A stretch of 64,000 nucleotides of DNA from MR-S7 sp000400995 (GCF_045291395.1 NZ_CP152342.1:3162001-3226000), one strand, 5' to 3'. Shown: positions 10,887 through 20,673, counted from the stretch's first letter. Numbers and translations are program-made. Notes: generated by a model not told the origin, from the letters alone.

Positions 10887-13009
10887 GAGTCCGTCGCCAC
10901 GCCATCGCGCACCCTGCGCACCGCCACGCGATTGCGCCCGGCACGCTTGGCGTCGTAGCAGGCCATGTCGGCGGCATAGAGCACGGCGGCCGCGTCCTGG
11001 GGCCCCGCATCCAGCGCCACCAGGCCGATGCTCACGCCCAGCGTGAAACTGCGCCCGTGGTACGAGGGCTCCCAGGCCTGAACGGCCGCGCGCAGTTGCT
11101 CCGCCACCTCCACGCCGCGCGCCAGGACACTGCCGGGCAAGACCACCGCGAATTCGTCCCCGCCCAGCCGCGCGGCCCAGCCGATCTGGCGCACCTCGGC
11201 CTCGATCAGGCGCGCAAGGTGGCGCAACACGTCGTCGCCCGCATCGTGGCCCGCCACGTCGTTGACCACGGTGAGGTGGTCCAGGTCGAGGAACAGCAGC
11301 ACGCCGCGGTCGTCCGCCGCATCCCCCGGCCGCGCGCGGCCCTCCCGTCCCGTGCGCTCGGCCAGCAGCACCTGCAGCCGCTGCTCGAACGCTGCGCGGT
11401 TGGGCAGCAGCGTCAGGGCATCGTGCGTGTGCTCCCAGGTCTGCTGCAGGCGCGCCTCGCGCTCGGCAGTGCAGTCCTCCAGCGTCCACACGGTGCCGCG
11501 CGCCAGCTCGCCCGGGTGCAGGGCGCGGCCCTGGGCATGCACCCACACCACGGCGCCGTCCTTGCGCCGCAGGGGCAGCTCGCCGTCGAAAGCGCCATGC
11601 GCCTCGAACTGCGCATGCACCTGGCCGAACGCGCCTTCCCCTCCCTGCTGCGGCGCCAGCAGCGTCTGCAGGTCGCGCCCCTGCAGCTCCTGCGGCTCGT
11701 GGCCCAGCATGCGGCATGCCTGGAGGCTGACGACCTCGATGCGGTCGCCGCGCGTGAGGGCGATGCCCAGGGGCGCGTGCGCCAGGACCGCCTGCAATTG
11801 GCGCACCACGGTTTCCGAACCGCGCTGCTGCGTGCGCCGCCGCTCCACCAGGCGGGTGCACACACGCACCACGTCGTCCACTTCGCCCGCGCAGCGGGGC
11901 CAGGGAGCATCATCCGGGGTCAGTTCGCCGAAGCTTCCCTCCCCTTCCGTCTCCAGCACGGCGCGGGCCCGCTGGCGCAGAAGCGCCAACGGGCGCGCCA
12001 GCCATGCGATGCCCGCCACGGCCAGCAGACACACCAGCGCGATGGCCGCCGCCGCCAGCCACCAGGCGCGGCGCTGCGCGCCGTGCAGGGGTTCGAGCAT
12101 TTCCTGGGAGTCGCTCACGCGGGCCACCACCCATTGGGGCATGGGCACGGCCGCCAGACTCACCACGTGGCCGGCCAGCGTCTGGGTCTCGCCCCTGCCG
12201 GACAGCGGCTGGCCCGCGCGCCGCCAGCGGGCGTAGGCCTCGCCCAGGCCAGGCTCGTCGCGCACGTCGCCCAGCACACGCTCCAGGTTGGGGTGCGAGA
12301 GGATCACGCCCTCGCGCGTGAACACGATCAGGCGCGACTCGGCGCGCGCCGGCAGGGCCAGCGAGTGCGGCAGCAGCCCCTGCGACTGCAGCCGCAGCAC
12401 GCCCGCCACCGCGCCGATGACGCGCCCCTCGCCGCGCAGCAACGGCATGGTGAACATCACCCGGGCGTCGGAAGCCGCCGTGCCGATGAGGTCGGACACC
12501 AGCGGCTTGCCGCCCACCAGGGTGCGCACGAGGTAGTCGCGCTCGGCCGGATCGAGGCCGGAGGCCTTTTCCAGCCGCCCGTAGCGCAGGTTGACGCTGA
12601 GGTGGCCGTCCTTGCGCGCGACCTGGATGGCATCGAAGAAGCGCACCGCCGGCAGCCCCTGCTGCAGCAGCCATTCGAGCGATGAGGGCGAATCCAGCAT
12701 CTCGGGCGTGATGCCCTCGGCCACGGTGGCCAGCACCTTCTGACTTTGCTCGATCTTGCTGGCCAGCAGGCGCGCGACCAGTTCCACCTCGTCGTTCTGC
12801 TGGCCCACGAGCCGGTGCATCGACTCCTGCCCCACGGTGCGCGAGACGAGCCAGACGGCCAAGGCCCCCGAGAGCACGACCGCGACGGCGGCTACCAGCA
12901 GCAGCTTGCGCACCAGCGGCCCGGGAAACCAGGCCGCGAACCCGTCGCCGCCTTCGTCCCGCTCGAACACTGGCGCCGCCAGCGCAGCCGTGTGCTCTGG
13001 CGGCGTCAT
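10883..13009 (-). CDS. Membrane diguanylate cyclase: periplasmic sensor, PAS, GGDEF
   Basis: Predicted producer of cyclic di-GMP, 708 residues from MTPPEHTAAL. One membrane helix (about 35-57) precedes a periplasmic dCACHE-like sensor (about 58-295). A second helix (WWLAAAAIALVCLLAVAGIAWL), a short HAMP-like stretch, a PAS domain (about 430-530) and a GGDEF domain follow, with RLGGDEF ending near residue 620. The residues before it read RQIGWAARLGGDEF, so the inhibitory RxxD site is RxxG and product inhibition at that site is probably lost. The open frame continues upstream to 13219, but the N-terminal membrane topology supports 13009. Confidence 0.88.
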   Translation of the reverse strand: MTPPEHTAALAAPVFERDEGGDGFAAWFPGPLVRKLLLVAAVAVVLSGALAVWLVSRTVGQESMHRLVGQQNDEVELVARLLASKIEQSQKVLATVAEGITPEMLDSPSSLEWLLQQGLPAVRFFDAIQVARKDGHLSVNLRYGRLEKASGLDPAERDYLVRTLVGGKPLVSDLIGTAASDARVMFTMPLLRGEGRVIGAVAGVLRLQSQGLLPHSLALPARAESRLIVFTREGVILSHPNLERVLGDVRDEPGLGEAYARWRRAGQPLSGRGETQTLAGHVVSLAAVPMPQWVVARVSDSQEMLEPLHGAQRRAWWLAAAAIALVCLLAVAGIAWLARPLALLRQRARAVLETEGEGSFGELTPDDAPWPRCAGEVDDVVRVCTRLVERRRTQQRGSETVVRQLQAVLAHAPLGIALTRGDRIEVVSLQACRMLGHEPQELQGRDLQTLLAPQQGGEGAFGQVHAQFEAHGAFDGELPLRRKDGAVVWVHAQGRALHPGELARGTVWTLEDCTAEREARLQQTWEHTHDALTLLPNRAAFEQRLQVLLAERTGREGRARPGDAADDRGVLLFLDLDHLTVVNDVAGHDAGDDVLRHLARLIEAEVRQIGWAARLGGDEFAVVLPGSVLARGVEVAEQLRAAVQAWEPSYHGRSFTLGVSIGLVALDAGPQDAAAVLYAADMACYDAKRAGRNRVAVRRVRDGVATDS

Positions 13010-13190
13010 GGGCGCTCCGCGGACGAAGCGCCTGGATCGGAAACGTCGGGCAAGGCGCAGGGCATGGCAGATGGGTCCGGTCCCGGCAAAAGCACCGGGG
13101 CTCGGCCCAATATACGCAGCCCCCCTGGCCCTGGGGTTGGGTGGAACCCTGTGAACCGCGCAGGAAAACCCTGACAGTGGCGCGGCTCTC

Positions 13191-13823
13191 CTAGACCCCC
13201 GCCACCATCTGCAGCGCACGCGGCTGCGGCAGGCTCAGCACGTTGCCCGTGCCCGCGATGAGGCCATGCTCGCGCAGGTGGCGCAGCACGCGCGACAGGG
13301 TTTCGGGCGCAATGCCCAGCTGCGCCGCGATCAGGCGCTTGCGCTGGTGCAGCGTGACGCGCAACCCGCCGTCCTCGCAGCTGTGCGCATGGCGCAGCAG
13401 CCACTGGGCGCAGCGCGCTTCGGCGTCCTGGGCCAGGCGGCTCACGGCCAGCTCGGTCTGCTGGCAGTAGCCGGTCGCCATGTCGCGCAGCAGGCGCTGG
13501 GCGGCCTTGGGCAGGCCGTCGAACGTGTGCTTGAACTCGTCGAGCGGCATGCGCCGCAGTTGCACGCGCGTGTCGGCCACCATGTCCAGGGCGCAGGGCT
13601 GGTCCAGCAGCGCCGTGGCCGCGTCGAGCCAGAAAGGCCCCTCGACCACGCCCAGCTGGTGGCGCATCACCCCTTCCTCGCGCACCCCCAGCAGCACGCG
13701 GCCGCTGTCCAGGTGCAGCACGGACATGGGTTGCTGGTGGCGCTCGCGCAGCACCTCGCCCGCGGCGGCCACCTCGATCTGTGCGGACTGGTCGGAGGAC
13801 GGAATGGGGAACATGGCCGCCAC
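13191..13823 (-). CDS. Crp/Fnr-family transcriptional regulator
   Basis: A 210-residue regulator with an N-terminal cyclic-nucleotide-like beta roll (about 15-120) and a C-terminal winged helix. The recognition helix APETLSRVLRHLRE has the E--SR residues that read TTGAT-type half sites. The four cysteines (in QPCAL, GYCQQ, ARCAQ and HSCED) do not form the N-terminal cluster of true FNR, so it is unlikely to be an Fe-S oxygen sensor. The start may be M1 at 13823 or the Met at 13814. A matching FNR-like box lies 27 bases upstream, which suggests autoregulation. Confidence 0.88.
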   Translation of the reverse strand: MAAMFPIPSSDQSAQIEVAAAGEVLRERHQQPMSVLHLDSGRVLLGVREEGVMRHQLGVVEGPFWLDAATALLDQPCALDMVADTRVQLRRMPLDEFKHTFDGLPKAAQRLLRDMATGYCQQTELAVSRLAQDAEARCAQWLLRHAHSCEDGGLRVTLHQRKRLIAAQLGIAPETLSRVLRHLREHGLIAGTGNVLSLPQPRALQMVAGV

Positions 13824-13848
13824 TGTGCCGAGCGGGCGCGTTTCATGC

Positions 13849-13864
13849 TTTGAGGGAAATCAAA
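13849..13864. promoter_or_regulatory. FNR/CRP-like box TTTGAGGGAAATCAAA
   Basis: The sequence TTGAG-GGAA-ATCAA differs from the FNR consensus TTGAT-N4-ATCAA at one base. It lies between the divergent Crp/Fnr gene and porin gene, 26 bases from the regulator start and about 200 bases from the porin start. The regulator's E--SR recognition helix fits this site. Confidence 0.55.
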
Positions 13865-14061
13865 GCCCATGCGCAGGCCCGCTTGTGGTCATGCACGCAA
13901 CACTTGGCCGCCGGAATGCAAAAAACTCTAGCGGCATGATGTTTGCTTGCTCAGAATTTGCCCCTGGACACACACTCGTCACATTCCTTACCAGCGTGCG
14001 AGCGCCATCCACCGGGGCTGCCGGCATCGGGCCGGCCCCCTTATCACCCTCAGGAGAAACA

Positions 14062-15084
14062 ATGCAAAAGAAGCTGATCGCGCTGGCCACCGCTGCGCTG
14101 TGCGCCACAGGGGCCTATGCCCAGAGTTCCGTTCAGTTGAGCGGCCTGACCGACGTGTACGCCGGCTCCATCAAGATGGCTGGCGACGCCAACCGCAAGT
14201 CCGTCGTGAACAGCGGCGGAATGACCACCTCGTGGTTCGGCTTCCAGGGCAGCGAAGACCTGGGCGGCGGCCTCAAGGCCAACTTCATGCTCAACTCGTT
14301 CATCCAGGTGGACACGGGCGTGCAAGGCCGCTTCCCGAACGACACGTTCTTCTCGCGCGATGCCTTCGTGAGCCTGTCCGGCGGCTTCGGCGAGGTGAAG
14401 CTGGGCCGCTGGATGGCGCCCAACTTCCTGCCCTCCGTCATCGGCAACCCGCTGGGCGATTCGTTCACCTTCTCGCCGCTGATCCTGCACAAGAACGTGC
14501 CGCTGTTCAACGCCTCGGGCTGGCAGGCCACCACGCCGTCGGACACGGGCTGGAGCAACCAGATCGCCTACACCACGCCCACCGTCGGCGGATTCAAGGC
14601 CAACCTGCAGTACCAGTTCGGCGAGCAGGCCGGCAACAACGGCAAGAAGAACGTGGGCGCCAATTTCTTCTACTTCGGCGGCCCGCTGACGCTGACCGGC
14701 TACTACGAGCGCGACCAGATCAGCAACCCCGGCCAGGGCACCTACCTCGGCACCACCAAGAAGGACTGGATGCTGGCGGGCGCCTACGACTTCAAGGTGG
14801 TCAAGCCCTACCTGAGCTACGGCCAGGCAGAGGCCGACAACGCGCCCGGCAAGGCCAAGACGCTGCAGGTGGGCGCTTCGGCGCCGCTGGGCGCCGGCAA
14901 GCTGCTGGCGGCCTGGGCCAAGACCGAGCTGACGGCCTCGGACCTGGACCGCAAGACCCTCACCGTGGGCTACGACTACAACCTGTCCAAGCGCACCGAC
15001 GTGTACGCCATGTACATGAACGACAAGATCACCAACCAGTCGTCGGGCAACAGCTTCGGCGTGGGCATCCGCCACCGCTTCTGA
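14062..15084 (+). CDS. Gram-negative general porin (16-strand beta-barrel)
   Basis: Outer-membrane trimeric porin of 340 residues with signal peptide MQKKLIALATAALCATGAYA. The mature part starts QSSVQLSGLTDVYAG and ends in the C-terminal phenylalanine (GVGIRHRF) needed for barrel assembly. Alternating hydrophobic residues and motifs such as WFGFQGSEDLGGGLKA and VKLGRW are characteristic of neisserial/burkholderial porins (porin_4). The ribosome-binding site CAGGAGAAACA fixes the start. A strong hairpin terminator follows. Confidence 0.93.
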   Translation: MQKKLIALATAALCATGAYAQSSVQLSGLTDVYAGSIKMAGDANRKSVVNSGGMTTSWFGFQGSEDLGGGLKANFMLNSFIQVDTGVQGRFPNDTFFSRDAFVSLSGGFGEVKLGRWMAPNFLPSVIGNPLGDSFTFSPLILHKNVPLFNASGWQATTPSDTGWSNQIAYTTPTVGGFKANLQYQFGEQAGNNGKKNVGANFFYFGGPLTLTGYYERDQISNPGQGTYLGTTKKDWMLAGAYDFKVVKPYLSYGQAEADNAPGKAKTLQVGASAPLGAGKLLAAWAKTELTASDLDRKTLTVGYDYNLSKRTDVYAMYMNDKITNQSSGNSFGVGIRHRF

Positions 15085-15107
15085 TCCCGCCCGGCGGGAC
15101 CGCACCG

Positions 15108-15144
15108 AAGGCACGTGGCAGGCATGCCGCGTGCCTTTTTCTTT
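15108..15144 (+). terminator. Rho-independent terminator after the porin gene
   Basis: The inverted repeat AAGGCACG ... CGTGCCTT is followed by TTTCTTT, 24 bases after the porin stop codon. Confidence 0.75.
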
Positions 15145-15210
15145 GCCCGCGTCACCCGGGCGTCACAGAGCCGGCTTACGCTGCGCGGGGATAGTTACCG
15201 AATGTAATCA

Positions 15211-17079
15211 ATGCACGAATCGAAGCGCTGCCCGGTCATGGCCGGCCTGCAGGCGCGCTCGCCCGCGCTGCGGCAGGGCCAGGGGCCGCTGGCGCGCCTG
15301 ATGCGCGAGGCCGGCGGGCTGCACTGCGTGTTCCAGCCGCTGGCGGACCTGCGCGAGGGCGGCATCTACGCGCACGAGGCGCTGATCCGAGGCCCCGCCA
15401 GCACGCCGCTGCACACGCCCGATGCGCTGCTGGCGCAGGCGCGGGCGGAGGGCCTGCTGCACGACTTCGAGCTGCTGTGCGTGGCGCAGGCGCTGCGGCA
15501 GTGGCGCCAGCGGGGCGCCCCGGGGCGCGTGTTCGTCAACATCAGCGCCGACGCCCTGGTATGGGGCGTGGGCCTGTGCGGCGCCGAACCGCTGGCCGCG
15601 GTGCTGGACACCCTGGGCGTGCCGCCGCACATGCTGGTGCTGGAGATCACCGAGCACGAGCGCGTGACCGACATCGCGGCGCTGCGCGAAGCGCTGCAGC
15701 AGGTGCACGCCTGTGGCGCGCGCCTGGCGCTGGACGATTTCGGCGACGGCCGCTCTAGCCTGCGCCTGTGGTCCGAGGTGAAGCCGGACTTCGTGAAGAT
15801 CGACAAATACTTCAGCCGCGATATCGGCCAGCACCCGGAAAAGCTGCAGATGCTGCAGGCCATCAAGGGCATCGCCGACGCCTTCGGCACCACGCTGGTG
15901 GCCGAAGGGATCGAGACCAGCGACGAACTGCGCGCACTGCGCGACCTCGACATCCCCTACGGCCAGGGCTACCTCCTGGGCCGGCCCGCCACGGCCCCGC
16001 GCAGCGCCATCGACGCCGCGGCCCTCGCCGTGCTGCAGGACCGCCGCGTGGCCGTGCTGCCCCACCACAGCCAGCACATGCGTCCAGGCATCCTGCGCAA
16101 GCTGCTCATGGTGCAGGCTCCCACCGTCACCCCCGACACCAGCAACGACCGCGTGGCGGAGCTGTTTCAGGGCAACGCCGAGCTGCATGCGGTAGCGGTG
16201 CTGGAGGGCACCCGCCCGGTGGCGCTCATCAACCGCCAGCAGTTCATGAACCACTATGCCACGCTCTACTTCCGCGAGGTGCACGGGCGCAAGCCTTGCC
16301 ACGCCTTCGCCGACGACGCGCCGCGGCTGGTGGAGATCGACTGCGACGTGGAGCAGCTCGTGGGCATCCTCACCTCGCAGGACCAGCGCTACCTGAACGA
16401 CGGTTTCATCGTCACCGACAACGGCCGCTACCTGGGCCTGGGCACCGGCGAGCAGCTCGTGCGCGGCGTGACCGAGGCGCGCATCGAGGCCGCACGCCAT
16501 GCCAACCCGCTCACCTTCCTGCCAGGCAACATCCCCATCAGCCTGCACATGCAGCGGCTGCTGGACAACCGTGCCGAGTTCGTCGCCTGCTACGCGGACC
16601 TGAACCACTTCAAGCCGTTCAACGACCACTACGGCTACTGGCGCGGCGATCAGATGATCCGGCTGGTGGCACAACTGGCGCTGACGCACTGCGACGCGCG
16701 CACCGACTTCGTGGGCCACGTCGGCGGGGACGACTTCATGCTGCTGTTCCAGAGCGGCGACTGGCTGCAGCGCTGCCGGCGCATCGTGGACGGCTTCGCG
16801 CGCGAAGCCATCGCCCTCTTCGACGAGCCCGCGCGCCAGGCCGGCGGCATCTGGGCCGAGGACCGGCACGGCGTGCAGCGCTTCTTCGGCTGCACCACGC
16901 TGGCGATCGGCGCCGTGCGCGTCGCGCCGGGCACCATGCAGCAGGCGGACGCCGTCGCCAACCTCGCCGCGCTGGCCAAGCGCGATGCCAAGCAGTCGCA
17001 CACGGGCATCGCCTGGCGCGACGCCCCCGCGCCCGCCCAGGCCGCGCCGGCACTCTCCTACACTGGCGCCCACCGATAG
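15211..17079 (+). CDS. EAL - CBS - GGDEF-like protein (cyclic di-GMP phosphodiesterase or receptor)
   Basis: A 622-residue cytoplasmic protein without membrane segments. The EAL domain comes first (about 30-275) and keeps E56-A-L, the metal and substrate motifs LALDDFGDGRSSL, VKIDKYF and AEGIET, so it is probably catalytic. A pair of CBS-like segments (about 290-430) follows, with RVAELFQGNAELHAVAVLEGTRPVAL split over two repeats. The C-terminal GGDEF-like domain has GGDDF at 505-509 and lacks an obvious I-site, so it may only bind nucleotides. This EAL-CBS-GGDEF order is known from other proteobacteria. It may counteract the diguanylate cyclases at 10883 and 29150, which is inference. Confidence 0.88.
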   Translation: MHESKRCPVMAGLQARSPALRQGQGPLARLMREAGGLHCVFQPLADLREGGIYAHEALIRGPASTPLHTPDALLAQARAEGLLHDFELLCVAQALRQWRQRGAPGRVFVNISADALVWGVGLCGAEPLAAVLDTLGVPPHMLVLEITEHERVTDIAALREALQQVHACGARLALDDFGDGRSSLRLWSEVKPDFVKIDKYFSRDIGQHPEKLQMLQAIKGIADAFGTTLVAEGIETSDELRALRDLDIPYGQGYLLGRPATAPRSAIDAAALAVLQDRRVAVLPHHSQHMRPGILRKLLMVQAPTVTPDTSNDRVAELFQGNAELHAVAVLEGTRPVALINRQQFMNHYATLYFREVHGRKPCHAFADDAPRLVEIDCDVEQLVGILTSQDQRYLNDGFIVTDNGRYLGLGTGEQLVRGVTEARIEAARHANPLTFLPGNIPISLHMQRLLDNRAEFVACYADLNHFKPFNDHYGYWRGDQMIRLVAQLALTHCDARTDFVGHVGGDDFMLLFQSGDWLQRCRRIVDGFAREAIALFDEPARQAGGIWAEDRHGVQRFFGCTTLAIGAVRVAPGTMQQADAVANLAALAKRDAKQSHTGIAWRDAPAPAQAAPALSYTGAHR

Positions 17080-17097
17080 CCACAGGAGACCCATCGC

Positions 17098-17535
17098 ATG
17101 CCCATGTTCGTCGACACCTCGCCTCCCGGCCAGTGCATCTTCTGCCGCCTGGTAGCGGGCGAGATCCCGAGCGCCACCGTGTACGAGGACGACCACACCA
17201 TCGCCTTCATGGACATCGGCCAGGTCACGCCGGGCCACGTGCTCGTGGCCACCAAGCGGCATGCCGCCACGCTGTTCGACACCACGCCCGCAGAGGCCGC
17301 CGCCGTGATGCAGACGGCCCGGCGCGTGGCGCTGGCCGTGCGCGCGACCTTCGATCCGGCAGGCCTCACGCTGCTGCAGGCCAACGGCGCCGAGGGCGGC
17401 CAGACCGTGGGCCACGTCCACATGCACGTGGTGCCGCGCCACGCCGATGACGGCATCACCTTCACCTGGCCGCGCCAGGAGCCCCCGGCCGAGGTGCTGG
17501 CCGGCTACGCGCAGCGCCTGCGCGCGGCGCTGTAG
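17098..17535 (+). CDS. HIT-family nucleotide-binding protein
   Basis: A 145-residue histidine-triad protein starting with CIFCRLVAGEIPS near residue 13 and carrying the active-site motif HVHMHVV at 106-112. Family members hydrolyse nucleoside phosphoramidates or dinucleoside polyphosphates. The extra C-terminal stretch is short. It lies 18 bases after the EAL gene on the same strand behind ACAGGAGA, so they may be cotranscribed. The second Met (17104) is an alternative start. Confidence 0.9.
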   Translation: MPMFVDTSPPGQCIFCRLVAGEIPSATVYEDDHTIAFMDIGQVTPGHVLVATKRHAATLFDTTPAEAAAVMQTARRVALAVRATFDPAGLTLLQANGAEGGQTVGHVHMHVVPRHADDGITFTWPRQEPPAEVLAGYAQRLRAAL

Positions 17536-17596
17536 CGGCCGTCGCGCCCGGGCGGGCGCGTGAACTTTTCGCCGCCGCGTGGACTCTGCCTGTTCC

Positions 17597-18459
17597 ATGC
17601 ACCCTCGACGCCGCTGGATCGCCCCTTCCCTTGCCGCCCTGGCCCTCGCCGTGAGCGCCGGCTGCGCCACGCTGGACGCCAAGCAACGCGAGTGGATCTT
17701 CCAGCCCAGCGACCGCGTCTGGGGCGGCATCCAGGACACCGAAGGCATGGAGGACGTATGGATCGCATTCGACTCCGCCACCACCGGCAAGCCAGAGCAA
17801 TTGCACGGCCTGTGGCTACCCGCGGCCCGGGCCGACGCGCCGCTGCTGCTGTACCTGCACGGCGCGCGCTGGAACGTGTCCGGCTCCGCTCCCCGCATCC
17901 GGCGCATGCAGCGACTGGGGTTTTCCGTGCTGGCGGTGGACTACCGGGGCTTCGGGCGCAGCAGCGCGGGCCTGCCTTCCGAAGCCACGGCGCTGGAGGA
18001 TGCGCAGGCCGCCTGGGACTGGCTGGCGCGGCAGGCGCCGGGGCGTGAGCGCTACATCTTCGGCCACTCGCTGGGCGGCGCCATCGCCATCGACCTGGCC
18101 GCGCGCGTGCAGGACGAGAGCGGCACCATCGTGGAAGGCACCTTCACCAACATTCCCGAGGTGGTGAGCACCTTCAAGTGGGGCTGGCTGCCCGTGTCGC
18201 TGCTCATCACGCAGCGCTTCGAGTCGGCGCGCAAGGTGGCTGGCATCGGCTCGCCACTGCTGGTGGTGCACGGCAGCGAAGACCGGCTGATCCCCCCGCG
18301 CTGGGCCGCAGGCTGTACGACGCCGCGGCCGAGCCCAAGCGCTTCGTGCTGGTGGACGGCGGCACCCACCACAACACCAACGACCGGGGCCACGCACAGT
18401 ACCGCGAGGCCCTGTCCGCGCTGTTCGGCCTGCCGTTGCGCACGATGGCATTGCGCTGA
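17597..18459 (+). pseudogene. Lipoprotein alpha/beta hydrolase, interrupted by a 1-base deletion in a C run
   Basis: Predicted serine hydrolase anchored by a lipobox (LAVSAGC). The oxyanion segment YLHGARWN, the nucleophile elbow FGHSLGG and the acid loop HGSEDRLIPP are present. At the six-C run 18292-18297 the frame shifts; the last part (ALGRRLYDAAAEPKRF to DGGTHHNTND with the catalytic His, ending at 18459) is in another frame. One extra C gives a normal 287-residue protein. The unshifted frame instead reads through into the downstream exporter as one long ORF, which is an artefact. The start at 17597 was preferred for its signal peptide. Confidence 0.8.
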
Positions 18460-18487
18460 TACGGCATCTGCTACCCTCGCGCGCACC

Positions 18488-19726
18488 ATGTCCGTCCCCT
18501 CCGCCGCCGTCGGCGCGGATGACGCGCCCGCGCTGCCCATCCGTCCCGGCCTTGCCATCGTGGTGCTGGCGCTGCTGCTGTCCATCCAGCCCGTCACCAC
18601 CGACCTGTACCTGCCCGCCCTGCCCGCGCTCACGCGCAGCCTGGGCGCGCCCGTGGCCGCGGGCCAGCTCACGCTGTCGGCGCTGCTGCTGGCCTTCGGC
18701 TGCTCGCAGCTGCTGTGGGGGCCGCTGTCGGACCGCTTCGGCCGCCGGCCCGTGCTGCTCGCGGGGCTGCTGCTGTACACCCTGGCCTCCGTCGGCAGCG
18801 CGCTGGCGCCGACCATGGCGCTGCTGGTGGCCTGGCGCACGCTGCAGGGCGTGGCCATGGGCGCGGTGGTGATGTGCGCGCGGGCCATCGTGCGCGACCT
18901 GTACACGCCGCTGGCCGGCGCTCGCGCCATGTCCAAGGCGCTGACGGGCCTGGGCCTCATCGCCTGCCTGTGCGCGCCGCTGGGCGGGCTGCTGACCGAA
19001 TGGCTGGGCTGGCGCGCCGCGCTGCTGGTGCTGACGGCCTATGCCGCCGCCACGCTGGCGCTGATCGCCCTGCGCCTGCCCGAGACGCTGCGGCAGCGCA
19101 ACCCCCAGGCCCTGCGCCCGGCCACGCTGGCGCGCACCTGGGCGCTGGTGCTGCGCTCGCCCACGTTCTGGGCGTTCTCGCTGCAGACCACGGCCAGCTA
19201 TGGCGGGCTGTTCACCTTCCTGGCCGCCTCGTCCTTCGTCTACATCGAGGTGCTGGGCCTCTCGCGCACGCAATACGGGCTGGTGCTGCTGTCCACCGCG
19301 GTGGCCTACCTCGTGGGCACGCTGGCATGCCGCCGGCTGCTGGCGCGCGTGGGGCTGCGGCGCACGGTGGCCATCGCCGGGGCCTTGAGCGGCAGCGGCG
19401 GCCTGCTCATGGCGATGGCCGCGCTGCTCGGCTGGCACAGCGTCGCGGCGCTGCTGCCGCCGTTCTACCTGTTCATGTTGGGCCACGGCATCCACCAGCC
19501 CTGCGGGCAGTCGGGCGCGGTGGGGCCGTTCCCGCAGGCGGCGGGCGTGGCCTCGGCGCTCAACGGCTTCATGATGATGCTGGCGGCCTTCGCCATCGGC
19601 TTCTGGCTGGGCCATGCGCTGGATGGCACGGTGTGGCCGCTGGTGCGCGGCGTGGCCTTCTGGTCGGTGCTGCTGGCCCTGATCGCCTGGACGCTGGTGC
19701 AGCGCCATGGAGAGCCCCATGCTTGA
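18488..19726 (+). CDS. Bcr/CflA-type multidrug MFS transporter
   Basis: Twelve-helix inner-membrane exporter of the major facilitator superfamily, 412 residues. The motifs TTDLYLPALPAL in helix 1, GPLSDRFGRRPVL (motif A) after helix 2, and FQGVAMG-like RTLQGVAMGAVV are those of the drug:H+ antiporter DHA1 Bcr/CflA subgroup. Substrates cannot be predicted. The last 20 bases overlap the miaA start region, so the two are probably cotranscribed. Confidence 0.9.
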   Translation: MSVPSAAVGADDAPALPIRPGLAIVVLALLLSIQPVTTDLYLPALPALTRSLGAPVAAGQLTLSALLLAFGCSQLLWGPLSDRFGRRPVLLAGLLLYTLASVGSALAPTMALLVAWRTLQGVAMGAVVMCARAIVRDLYTPLAGARAMSKALTGLGLIACLCAPLGGLLTEWLGWRAALLVLTAYAAATLALIALRLPETLRQRNPQALRPATLARTWALVLRSPTFWAFSLQTTASYGGLFTFLAASSFVYIEVLGLSRTQYGLVLLSTAVAYLVGTLACRRLLARVGLRRTVAIAGALSGSGGLLMAMAALLGWHSVAALLPPFYLFMLGHGIHQPCGQSGAVGPFPQAAGVASALNGFMMMLAAFAIGFWLGHALDGTVWPLVRGVAFWSVLLALIAWTLVQRHGEPHA

Positions 19727-20673
19727 GCCCATCGCGCTGGCCGGCCCCACCGCCAGCGGCAAGACCGCCGCCGCCCTGGCCATCGCCGAGGCGCTGGCCC
19801 CGCGACTGCCGGTGGAGATCATCAGCGTCGACTCCGCCCTGGTCTACCGGGACATGGATATCGGCACCGCCAAGCCCACGCGCGAGGAGCTGGCCCGCGT
19901 GCCGCACCATCTCATCGACATCCGCGACCCGCTGCAGCCCTACAGCGCTGCCGAGTTCGTGCAGGACGCCACGCGCCTCATCGCCGAGATCCGTGCGCGC
20001 GGCGCGCTGCCGCTGCTCGTGGGCGGCACCATGCTCTATTTCAAGGCGCTCTTCGACGGCATCGACGACATGCCCCCCGCCGACCCCGCCGTGCGCGCCC
20101 GCCTGGATGCGCAGGCCGCCGCGCTGGGCTGGCCCGCCATGCACGCCGAGCTGGCCCGCGTGGACCCCGCCACCGCCGCCCGGCTGGCCCCGGGCGACAG
20201 CCAGCGCATCCAGCGCGCGCTGGAGGTATGGCACCTCTCGGGCAAGCCGCTGTCGAGCTTCCACACTACAAAAACAAGAGCTGCCAGCGCTTGCCAAATA
20301 AGCGCTGGAGCCCTTTTTCCTTGGAACCCAGCAACCGCGCCTGGCTGCACGAGCGCATCGCCCGGCGCTTCCACGCCATGCTGGCCGAAGGCTTCCTCGA
20401 CGAGGTGATCCGCCTGCGCGCGCGCGGCGACCTGCACCCCGACCTGCCCAGCATGCGCTGCGTGGGCTACCGCCAGGCGTGGGAATCGCTGGACGGCCTG
20501 CACCCGCTGGCCACCCTGCCCGAGCGCGGCATCGCCGCCACGCGCCAGCTCGCCAAGCGCCAGATCACCTGGCTGCGCGGCATGCCCGGGCGCCACGCCA
20601 TCCCCTGCGACGCGCCCGACGCCACGGCGCAGCTCGTGCAGGCCGTGCGAACCCGGCTGGAGCGCGTGGACGC

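Noticed and set aside
17579..19726. 715-codon hydrolase-transporter fusion
   Set aside because: The sequence between the two domains is out-of-frame translation of the hydrolase C-terminus; a one-base indel explains it better than a fusion.
20265..20330. Programmed ribosomal frameshift in miaA
   Set aside because: The T5 run does not form a standard slippery heptamer, no stimulatory structure fits beyond the repeat hairpin, and MiaA is not known to need frameshifting.
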